Shown one piece after another: positions 6,129-13,223 of a stretch of 23,526 nt of DNA (positions are counted from its first letter, which is position 1; every line of letters begins with the position of its first letter). The notes beneath the pieces are model-generated. The model was not told the DNA's origin, ran no database searches, and was given only the letters and a program-made list of their open reading frames with translations. The DNA is taken from assembly GCF_900104395.1 (NCBI RefSeq), contig NZ_FMXX01000041.1. One strand, written 5' to 3'. The position numbers were made by a program, and so were the translations under genes. This stretch comes from Fusobacterium_C necrophorum. GTDB lineage: Bacteria > Fusobacteriota > Fusobacteriia > Fusobacteriales > Fusobacteriaceae.

Positions 6129-7845
6129 ATATTTTATAACAAGATATGCTATGACGGAAATAGGAGCAAAAAATCTTAAAAAATCTATTTTCTCACATAC
6201 CATCTTAAATATAACGAAATTATTTCCGCCTATCATAGCTTTTACGTTTTTATTTCAATATTTGGGAAGATTAGAAGGAACGGAAGACTCCTTAAGCCTT
6301 TCATCAATCACCTATATTGTCATCATTATAGGGATGCTGCTGCTTATGTATTTTGTTGCAAGATGGGATTATGTAAGGCTTTATAACAATGTATATGAAG
6401 AAACGGCGAGTTCAAGAATAGAGATTGCAAATAGAATGAAAAAGCTTCCTCTTTCTTATTTTGGAAAACGAGATTTAACAGATCTTGCTACAACTATGAT
6501 GGGGGATATTACCTTATATGAAGAAATATTTTCTCATGCAGTCCCCCACATCTATTCGACAATCATATCCACAACAATTCTATCCCTTATGATCTTAAAT
6601 TATAACTGGAAATTAGGAATTGCTGCACTTTGGGTCATCCCTGTAGCCATACTTATTTTTTCTCTTTCTAAGAAAAAACAAAGAAAAACCATAGATAAGT
6701 GGATCAAAAGCAGCAGGCTTGTTTTTGATGATTTACAAGAAAACATCGAGCAGATAGAAGAAATCAAATCGTATAATTTGGAAGAAAAATCGATTCACCA
6801 TTTTTTTGAAAAATTAAACGATGCCACGAAAATCAAATTGGAAACGGAATTTGTATCGGGGATATCCATTGCCTTTTCGGGAATTCTTTTAAAACTTGGA
6901 ATCGTTACGGTAGCAATTGTCGGAGCGAACATGATGATTGTCGGAGAAATTAATATCCTTGTTTATATCGTATTTTTAATAATAACCTCAAGCATATATC
7001 TGCCCATTGAAAATATCTTGGGATTTATGGCACTGATTACTCTTCTTGACGGTGTCATTGCAAGGATGAAAGAAATCAAAACAATGCCGATTCAGGAAGG
7101 AAAAACCGAGATGAAGTTAAAAAATTATGACATTGAATTCAAAGATGTTTATTTTACTTATGATGAATACTCGGTCATTAACGGTGTCAGCTTTACTGCA
7201 AAGCAGGGAGAGGTAACGGCACTTATCGGTCCCTCCGGGAGTGGAAAAACAACTCTTACGAAACTTGCTGCAAGATTTTGGGATATCAACAAAGGACAAA
7301 TCCTTTTAGGCGGAGAAGATATCAGCAAAGTGGATCCGGAAACTCTTTTAAAGAACTTTTCCATCGTTTTTCAAGATGTCGTCTTATTTAATGCCAGTAT
7401 AAAAGATAATATCGGAATAGGAAAAAAAGGGGCGAGTGAGGAAGAAATCAGGAAGGCTGCACATATTGCAAGATGTGATGAATTCATAGAAAAAATGCCG
7501 GAAGGAATCAATACGATAATAGGAGAAAACGGGGAAAGACTTTCCGGAGGAGAAAGACAGAGATTATCCATTGCAAGAGCCATTCTAAAAGATGCACCGA
7601 TCATCTTAATGGATGAAGCTACAGCATCCCTTGATGTGGAAAATGAAAGTCTGATTCAAGAAGCTCTGTCAGAGCTGATTAAAAATAAAACCGTTATTGT
7701 CATTGCTCATAGAATGAGAACGATAAGAAATGCAGATAAGATTGTTTTGTTACATCAAGGTAAGATTGAAGCATTAGGAACGGATGAAGACCTTAGGAAA
7801 AACTCTAAATTATATCAAGATATGATTGCAAAATCCATGTCGTAG
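6121..7845 (+). CDS. ABC half-transporter (exporter fold), second subunit of a heterodimer
   Basis: Encodes 574 residues. The start ATG overlaps the end of the preceding gene and is served by AGGAGGTC within it, so the two are translationally coupled. The membrane domain covers about residues 20-300, with the coupling segment QENIEQIEEIKSYNLEEKSI. The ATPase half has Walker A GPSGSGKTT (370-378), signature LSGGERQR (from 474), Walker B IILMDEAT, D-loop ASLDVEN and H-loop AHRMRT. All are consensus, unlike the partner, so the pair probably has one standard and one altered nucleotide site. The N-terminus (MLRYFITRYAMTEIGAKNLK) and the following helices are typical of the YbtPQ/IrtAB-like group. 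It is probably the second half of an inner-membrane heterodimer with the 4356 gene. The S-component gene follows after 58 bases. Confidence 0.93.
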   Translation: MLRYFITRYAMTEIGAKNLKKSIFSHTILNITKLFPPIIAFTFLFQYLGRLEGTEDSLSLSSITYIVIIIGMLLLMYFVARWDYVRLYNNVYEETASSRIEIANRMKKLPLSYFGKRDLTDLATTMMGDITLYEEIFSHAVPHIYSTIISTTILSLMILNYNWKLGIAALWVIPVAILIFSLSKKKQRKTIDKWIKSSRLVFDDLQENIEQIEEIKSYNLEEKSIHHFFEKLNDATKIKLETEFVSGISIAFSGILLKLGIVTVAIVGANMMIVGEINILVYIVFLIITSSIYLPIENILGFMALITLLDGVIARMKEIKTMPIQEGKTEMKLKNYDIEFKDVYFTYDEYSVINGVSFTAKQGEVTALIGPSGSGKTTLTKLAARFWDINKGQILLGGEDISKVDPETLLKNFSIVFQDVVLFNASIKDNIGIGKKGASEEEIRKAAHIARCDEFIEKMPEGINTIIGENGERLSGGERQRLSIARAILKDAPIILMDEATASLDVENESLIQEALSELIKNKTVIVIAHRMRTIRNADKIVLLHQGKIEALGTDEDLRKNSKLYQDMIAKSMS

Positions 7846-7903
7846 TATAACAGAAAGAAGAGTTGAGAATGATATTTTCATTAGAAGGAGAAGGTAGAAT
7901 TTT

Positions 7904-8488
7904 ATGAATACAAATAAATTAAAAATAAAAGATTTGGTCACAATAGGTGTATTTACAGTGATATATTTTATAGTTATGTTCGGTGTGGGAATGATAGGCA
8001 TGATACCTATTTTGTTTCTTATATATCCCACAATCTTAGGCATTGTAACAGGAGTGATAATCATGCTTTTTATGGCAAAAGTCCAAAAACCTTTCGCATT
8101 ATTTATACTCGGTATCATATCCCCTTTGATTATGTTTTCCATGGGACATACCTATATAACGCCTGTTCATGCTCTAATTGTAATGACCATTGCAGAGCTT
8201 ATCAGAAAAGCGGGAAATTATAAAACATTTCATTATAATATGCTATCTTTTGCAGTATTTAATACCTGGATTTGCGGTTCTCTTATGCAAATGCTTCTGG
8301 TAAAAGACAGATACCTTGAAATGTGTTTACAAATGATGGGAGAAGAGTATACAAGGGGACTTGAAAGACTTATTACTTATCCGAATATGGCTTTGGTTTA
8401 TATAGGTGCTTTTGTGGGAGGAATCATAGGGGCTTATATCGGAAAAGCATTTTTGAAAAAACATTTTGAAAAAGCGGGTATAATATAA
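7904..8488 (+). CDS. ECF transporter S-component, Trep_Strep/MptD family
   Basis: Encodes 194 residues, very hydrophobic, with about five or six membrane helices. The N-terminus MNTNKLKIKDLVTIGVFTVI and the loop SMGHTYITPVHALIVMTIAE are characteristic of the integral membrane proteins first described as restricted to Treponema and Streptococcus (Trep_Strep), now annotated as MptD-family ECF substrate-binding subunits. The S-component binds the substrate in the membrane and docks on EcfT. Genes for EcfT and the paired ATPases follow immediately, so this is a dedicated (group I) ECF importer. A strong ribosome site AGAAGGAGAA precedes the start. The substrate is unknown. From memory, a streptococcal haem importer (SiaFGH) is of the ECF type, so haem or a related chelate is a hypothesis. 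The stop shares its last base with the next start codon. Confidence 0.85.
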   Translation: MNTNKLKIKDLVTIGVFTVIYFIVMFGVGMIGMIPILFLIYPTILGIVTGVIIMLFMAKVQKPFALFILGIISPLIMFSMGHTYITPVHALIVMTIAELIRKAGNYKTFHYNMLSFAVFNTWICGSLMQMLLVKDRYLEMCLQMMGEEYTRGLERLITYPNMALVYIGAFVGGIIGAYIGKAFLKKHFEKAGII

Positions 8489-9174
8489 TGCCCGTTTTCT
8501 CCGACAATCCTTATAACCCTAATCCTATCACTAAATTTTTGGTGACATTTTTGAGCGGACTCACAGTTCTTAACAATATAGAATTTTGCCTTGAACTGGG
8601 AATTGTTTTGTTGATTTCCATTCTTTTTTACAAAAATAGCTTCAAAAGGGATGCGATAAAAGGAATCCTGTTCTTTGCTGTCTTTTCTTTATTACCAAAC
8701 TTTAAGATGATTGAGGGAGCTCCTGTGATAATAAAGATGTTTTTTATGCTCTTTATTGTATTTAGAATGTTTTATCTTCCATACCTGTCAGGTAAATTTT
8801 TGATAAAAACATCCGATGTGGGAAGTATCATATCCTCTATGGATATGCTTAGAGTTCCCAAAAATATTTCGATACCTGTTGCCGTCATGTTTCGTTTTTT
8901 TCCTTCATTTAAGGAAGAGAAGGATAATATAAAAACGGCTATGAAGATACGAGGAATTCCTTTTAAAAATCCTATTTCATATTTGGAATATGTAATAGTC
9001 CCTCTGCTGATCATTTCATCAAATATTGCAGATGATATTTCAAAAGCGGCGGAAACAAGATGTATTGAAAATCCAATTAAGAAAGAAAGATATATATCCG
9101 TAAGGATAAAAGGCATTGACTTTGTTTATGCAGCTTCAGTTTCAATACTGGTGATAGGAGGCTGGCTATGGTAG
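8488..9174 (+). CDS. ECF transporter transmembrane component (EcfT)
   Basis: Encodes 228 residues. The ATG overlaps the S-component stop (TAATG), so translation is coupled. Hydrophobic helices at about 12-48, 55-72, 78-100, 165-180 and 208-228 surround a cytoplasmic region with the two EcfT coupling motifs: AMKIRGI (151-157) and AAETRC (187-192). The second is a variant of the usual A.RG, with Cys where Gly is common. These motifs engage the grooves of the two ATPases, turning ATP hydrolysis into toppling of the S-component. The final seven bases overlap the start of the ATPase gene. The neighbours leave little doubt about the assignment; an unrelated CbiQ-type protein for cobalt would also look like this, but no CbiM or CbiN gene is present. 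Confidence 0.88.
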   Translation: MPVFSDNPYNPNPITKFLVTFLSGLTVLNNIEFCLELGIVLLISILFYKNSFKRDAIKGILFFAVFSLLPNFKMIEGAPVIIKMFFMLFIVFRMFYLPYLSGKFLIKTSDVGSIISSMDMLRVPKNISIPVAVMFRFFPSFKEEKDNIKTAMKIRGIPFKNPISYLEYVIVPLLIISSNIADDISKAAETRCIENPIKKERYISVRIKGIDFVYAASVSILVIGGWLW

Positions 9175-10541
9175 AAATTAAAAATTTAACACTGTCTTAT
9201 CAGAAAAATGAAAAAATCTTACAAGATATTTCACTAACTATAAAAAAAGGGGAATGTATATTACTTACAGGCAGGAGTGGTAGCGGAAAATCTTCTGTTA
9301 TCAATTCTATCAATGGTTTGTCTACAAGATATGATGGAGCTACATTAAGCGGCGAAATAAAGATAGAAGATAAAAACACGAAAGAGCTTGAACTTTATGA
9401 AATATCCATGTTGGTGTCAAGTGTTTTTCAAAATCCCAAAACTCATTTTTTTAATGTAAATACTACCATTGAATTATTATTTTATTTGGAGAACATAGGC
9501 TTATCAAAAGAAAAAATGGAAGAAAGACTTCATGAAATGCTTACAATTTTTCCAATAGAACATCTTTTAAACAGAGATATTTTTAAGCTTTCAGGTGGAG
9601 AAAAACAAATTCTTTGTATTGCGGCAAGTTATATATCAGGCACAAATAGAATCGTTTTAGATGAACCATCCTCAAATCTTGATGAAAATAATATTGAGAT
9701 TATAAGGGAAATGCTTTTAAAACTTAAAAACAGAGGAATCACTCTCATCATTTCAGAACATAGAATATTTTATCTCATGGATATTGCAGATAGAATTTTC
9801 TTAATGGAAAATGGGAAAATACAAAGAGAATATACGATAGACGATTTTAAAAAATTATCTTTGACAGAACTAAACAATTTAGGCTTGAGAGACAAGCGGA
9901 AAACAAAGCTTAGTCTGCCTAAAAATCAAAATCAAGGCAACTTCGAAGTTAGAAATATAGAATTTCCGTTTAAAGGGACGGACAAAAAGCTCCGGCTAAA
10001 AAACAGGATATTTGAAACAGGAAAAATATATGGAATCCTAGGAATGAATGGACTTGGCAAATCAACTTTTATCAGATGCCTGATAGGAGTCGAAAAAAAC
10101 TCTAAGGATGAAATTTATTTCAATGGCAATAAACTCTCTAAAAAAGATAGACTTAAACTTTCATCTCTTGTCATGCAGGATGTGAACCACCAGCTTTTTA
10201 CAGATTCTGTCATAAAGGAACTAAGTCTTGGAATAAAAAATATTGAAAAAAATAAGGTGGAGGATATCTTGAAAAAACTTGACTTATATGAGTTTAAAGA
10301 CTCTCATCCCATGAGCCTTTCAGGAGGGCAAAAACAAAGAGTGGCAATCGCCTCGATTTTATTAAAAGACTCAAAATTTATATTTTTTGATGAACCGACA
10401 AGTGGAATGGATTATGTAAATATGATAAAAATATCTGAACTTATCCGTCAAAATAGAAAAGACAGTAATATCATCTTCATTGTTTCACACGATATTGAAT
10501 TTTTAAATGCAACAGCTGATTCTGTTGTCCATATTTATTAA
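9168..10541 (+). CDS. ECF transporter double ATPase (fused EcfA-EcfA')
   Basis: Encodes 457 residues, twice the size of a single ECF ATPase. The first ATPase has Walker A GRSGSGKSS (35-43), signature LSGGEKQ (141-147), Walker B RIVLDEP (161-167) and H-loop His198. The second has Walker A GMNGLGKST (292-300), signature LSGGQKQR (384-391), Walker B FIFFDEP (404-410) and SHD at 440-442. A Lys-rich linker (about 228-258) joins them. Both halves keep all catalytic motifs, so both composite sites should work. Fusion fixes a 1:1 ratio of the two ATPases that drive EcfT. The start overlaps the EcfT gene by seven bases; GGAGG lies within that gene. No other S-component gene is in the window, so the module is presumably devoted to the adjacent one. 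Confidence 0.92.
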   Translation: MVEIKNLTLSYQKNEKILQDISLTIKKGECILLTGRSGSGKSSVINSINGLSTRYDGATLSGEIKIEDKNTKELELYEISMLVSSVFQNPKTHFFNVNTTIELLFYLENIGLSKEKMEERLHEMLTIFPIEHLLNRDIFKLSGGEKQILCIAASYISGTNRIVLDEPSSNLDENNIEIIREMLLKLKNRGITLIISEHRIFYLMDIADRIFLMENGKIQREYTIDDFKKLSLTELNNLGLRDKRKTKLSLPKNQNQGNFEVRNIEFPFKGTDKKLRLKNRIFETGKIYGILGMNGLGKSTFIRCLIGVEKNSKDEIYFNGNKLSKKDRLKLSSLVMQDVNHQLFTDSVIKELSLGIKNIEKNKVEDILKKLDLYEFKDSHPMSLSGGQKQRVAIASILLKDSKFIFFDEPTSGMDYVNMIKISELIRQNRKDSNIIFIVSHDIEFLNATADSVVHIY

Positions 10542-10549
10542 AATATTAA

Positions 10550-10861
10550 TTTTTAAATCATGGAATCTATTTATACAAAAGGATGGAGGAGGATTTTATG
10601 GAAAAAATTTATAATGCATTGAATTCCAATGGAATCTTTATCTGTATAGCGGACGGTATTGAGGAAGATTATAGTAAACCTTGGGATATGGTTGTTTCAT
10701 GGTTCATATACAGAATGAAGGATATGCATATGGAAGTAGGCAAAGATATGGTGAAAGATTCCGCAATAAAGGCAGGCTTTGTTTCATTAGAAAAAATGTC
10801 TGTTATTTCCTCCGGGGGACATCTTGACATCGATATTCTTCAGAAAATCGTTAAGGAATGA
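10550..10861 (+). pseudogene. C-terminal fragment of an O-methyltransferase-like protein
   Basis: An intact short frame from ATG 10598 (GGAGGAGG ahead) encodes 87 residues. The preceding in-frame codons also look like protein: from 10550 they read FLNHGIYLYKRMEEDF, directly after a stop at 10547. Together they match the end of SAM-dependent O-methyltransferases (methyltransferase family 2): the IYNALNSNGIFICIADG strand that follows the SAM-binding core, then a helix and the AGF/SLEKMS strand. The glycine-rich SAM-binding motif is absent. The reading I prefer is a deletion that removed the N-terminal two-thirds and left the tail beside the ECF operon. Translation of an 87-residue piece is possible given its good ribosome site, but it should not be catalytic. 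Confidence 0.6.
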
Positions 10862-10887
10862 CAAAGAGTAAATCATTTCAAATTCAA

Positions 10888-10939
10888 AGCCCAAAACGAA
10901 GATTTTAACACTTTTTTCGCTTTGGGCTATGATTTTTTT
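10888..10939 (+). terminator. Rho-independent terminator of the ABC/ECF operon
   Basis: A 13-base arm AGCCCAAAACGAA (10888-10900) pairs with 10916-10928, with one mismatch and a 15-base loop. It is followed by ATGATTTTTTTA, whose seven T lie at 10933-10939. It sits between the converging operon and the TonB-receptor gene and may work in both directions, although the minus-strand T-run is poor. Confidence 0.8.
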
Positions 10940-10982
10940 ACTGGAAAAGAAAAATTTTATTCAATCGATGCTTTAAAATTAT

Positions 10983-12977
10983 TTAAAAACGATATTTAAA
11001 TCCTACATAGACATTTCTTCCATTTGCCGGATGATATACCTTCTGAGAAGCAAAAGGACTTCGCATAATCGCTACACTGTGAGCATATTTTTTATCGAAT
11101 AGGTTTTTAGCTCCCCCATAAATTTCCATTCCATTTTGAAAATGGTAGGAAAGATGAAGGTCCCATGTTGTGTAAGAATTTTCTTTTGAAAATTCATTTT
11201 TAAAATCGTCGTCAGCATAAGCCTTCGATTGATAATATACATCCGTATTGATATGAAATTGTTCTGTAACATGATAGCTGGCTCCCAAATTCACAATCCA
11301 TTTCGGAACTGCCGGGAACGTTTTCCCTTGATAGATTCCACTTTCTATCTTGGGATGGATATAGGAGATATTTTCTCGTAGGGACAGCTTATCCAAATAA
11401 TGAATCAAGGAGATTTGAGCTCCCCTTCTTCTTGTTTTCCCATCAAAATTTCTTGTTTTGACTTGATACAATCCCGTTTTATCGTAATATACTTCATTTC
11501 GAGTATCCATCCAGAAAATAGAAGTCGAGAAAAGAGTGTTCGCAAGGTAATCTCGCCATCCCAGTTCATAAATACTGTCTTTTTTCGTTTTCACATCTCC
11601 GGTCCATGCCTCCATATCCCCGATACTTGGGGTCCTCATCGAATTTGTGTAATTGAAATACAAGTTTCCGCTGTCGGAATAAAGATAATTGACTCCCAGT
11701 TCAAAGCTGTTGTTATTGGAAGAAGTGGAGGATACAGGATTTGCTTCCAACAAATTCCAAACAGGACCGTAAACTTTGGAAGTGTAATCATAATTTACCC
11801 TTTCTCTTCGATAGCCTTGTGTAAATTCCCAATTCTTAATACCAATTTTATTCATGAGATAGAGAGCCTTCGATTTTCTGGTATCGTTCGGAGCCTTTTT
11901 TCCATTCAATAGAAAAGTATCCTTCCATTCCCTCTTTCCGTTTCTAATGTCCCCACCGACGATGACATAACTATTGTTTCCGTAGAGATACTTTATCTGC
12001 GGAGTCACAAAATATTCTTCCATTAGAAAATGTTGATTTTCATTTTTTCCGTGATGATAGCCTCCATAAAGTAAAAAATCAAGCTTATCACTCCATTTTT
12101 TATGATAGGATAGATTCCAGATATCCGTGACATCCTCTATGTAGTTACCTGTCATTCCCGCTTGTTTCGGATTTTCTTCATACTGTTTTTTGTTCAGAAA
12201 AGTGGTAAAATAATCTTTGCTTTTCATATGACTGTAACGTAATTCAATACTTTGGTCTTTCCCTTCCTTTTTCCCGCTCAACCAAAAACTGTCTTTCCTA
12301 TCTTTTTTATGTCTGTAGTCGAAAGTCTTTCCACTCATCATGTCAATCCCATGTGCTCTATCTCTCCAATCCATAGAAGAATATCCTGAATAGGAAGCTT
12401 GGAGAGAAAAGTTTTTATTCATTTGACCTCCTATTCCCAGATGGATTCTTCCCGTTTTCCAAGAACCATATTCCAAATCGACATTTCCATAATATTTTTT
12501 ATTCTTCATTGTCTGTGTGATAATGTTGACAACTCCTCCCGCAGCACCATCTCCATACATCAAAGCTCCTCCTCCCTGAATGATTTCAATTCTCTCAATT
12601 TCAGAAACAGGAATGGAATTAACATCAAAAACTCGAACTCCACTTAAGGGAACCCCATTGAGAAGTAACAGAGTGGAAGTCAAACTGGAAGCCATTCCGG
12701 CTCCCCTTAAATCAATGACCGGAGGAGCTCCATCCAAGTTCCGTATGAGAAGTCCCGGAATTCCCTTCAAAGCATCTTCTACATTCAAAGCTCCTTTTTC
12801 TTTTATTTCTTCTTTGGTAACCACACGAACATTTTTTGCAGTCCTGTGGGGAGAACTTCCAAAAGAATCCATACTGACAATTGTTTGCTCCAATGTCACA
12901 GTGGGATCCTCTTTTCCAAAAACTGTTTGAACAGTTGCCAACATGAAAATAGACAGTAAGTAAAAATTTTTTTTCAT
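10983..12977 (-). CDS. TonB-dependent outer-membrane receptor
   Basis: Encodes 664 residues with GGGGGAAAG before the ATG. A signal peptide (about 21 residues, MKKNFYLLSIFMLATVQTVF) is followed by a TonB-box-like TVTLEQTIVS near residue 26. The plug domain spans about 48-155, with NVRVVTKEEIKEKGALNVED, IDLRGAG and IERIEIIQGGGALMYGDGAA, all typical of the FepA/BtuB fold. A 22-strand barrel of alternating aromatic strands follows and ends GFKYRF with the terminal Phe expected for an outer-membrane protein. It binds a large ligand and imports it using TonB energy. Haem-receptor motifs are incomplete: RTPSI stands where FRAP would be, and no NPNL follows. I therefore cannot say siderophore, haem or vitamin B12. 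It lies downstream of the RND pump genes but is separated by 246 bases. Confidence 0.93.
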   Translation of the reverse strand: MKKNFYLLSIFMLATVQTVFGKEDPTVTLEQTIVSMDSFGSSPHRTAKNVRVVTKEEIKEKGALNVEDALKGIPGLLIRNLDGAPPVIDLRGAGMASSLTSTLLLLNGVPLSGVRVFDVNSIPVSEIERIEIIQGGGALMYGDGAAGGVVNIITQTMKNKKYYGNVDLEYGSWKTGRIHLGIGGQMNKNFSLQASYSGYSSMDWRDRAHGIDMMSGKTFDYRHKKDRKDSFWLSGKKEGKDQSIELRYSHMKSKDYFTTFLNKKQYEENPKQAGMTGNYIEDVTDIWNLSYHKKWSDKLDFLLYGGYHHGKNENQHFLMEEYFVTPQIKYLYGNNSYVIVGGDIRNGKREWKDTFLLNGKKAPNDTRKSKALYLMNKIGIKNWEFTQGYRRERVNYDYTSKVYGPVWNLLEANPVSSTSSNNNSFELGVNYLYSDSGNLYFNYTNSMRTPSIGDMEAWTGDVKTKKDSIYELGWRDYLANTLFSTSIFWMDTRNEVYYDKTGLYQVKTRNFDGKTRRRGAQISLIHYLDKLSLRENISYIHPKIESGIYQGKTFPAVPKWIVNLGASYHVTEQFHINTDVYYQSKAYADDDFKNEFSKENSYTTWDLHLSYHFQNGMEIYGGAKNLFDKKYAHSVAIMRSPFASQKVYHPANGRNVYVGFKYRF

Positions 12978-13100
12978 AGCTTTCCCCCTTTTTTCTTTTA
13001 TTTTTTAATATTTAAATATAAAAAACTATTTTTTTCTTTCTAGAAAATTCTAAACGTATTTTTTCATTTTCTTTGTTCAAAAAAGAAATCTTAAAATTCA

Positions 13101-13109
13101 TGTTATAAT
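13101..13109 (+). promoter_or_regulatory. extended -10 element facing the RND gene, unassigned
   Basis: TGTTATAAT is a perfect extended -10 on the plus strand inside the 246-base gap between the TonB-receptor and RND genes. No good -35 and no plus-strand gene follow. It would transcribe the hairpin at 13188-13203 and then run antisense into the RND gene. Confidence 0.25.
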
Positions 13110-13187
13110 TTCCTTAAGAATAAAATACCTTCTAGCATGTGTTATCTGCTATCCAAGCTTTTATACTGTTTATTTGTCTTCACCTTC

Positions 13188-13203
13188 ATCTTGTGCCCAA
13201 GAT
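13188..13203. repeat. small hairpin ATCTTG-TGCC-CAAGAT, similar to one at 22359
   Basis: The 16-base inverted repeat differs by one loop base from the hairpin at 22359-22374. Both are preceded by TACTGT (18 bases upstream here, 13 there) and have TTTTGAG downstream. No longer terminal repeats are seen here. The rest of the gap 12978-13223 holds no gene. Confidence 0.45.
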
Positions 13204-13223
13204 TTTGAGCTCAATACAATTCT

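Noticed and set aside
12978..13223. Cobalamin riboswitch or Fur box upstream of the TonB-receptor gene
   Set aside because: I looked for the B12-box (GCCACTG-like) and for ATAAT/ATTAT dyads in the expected positions and found neither.
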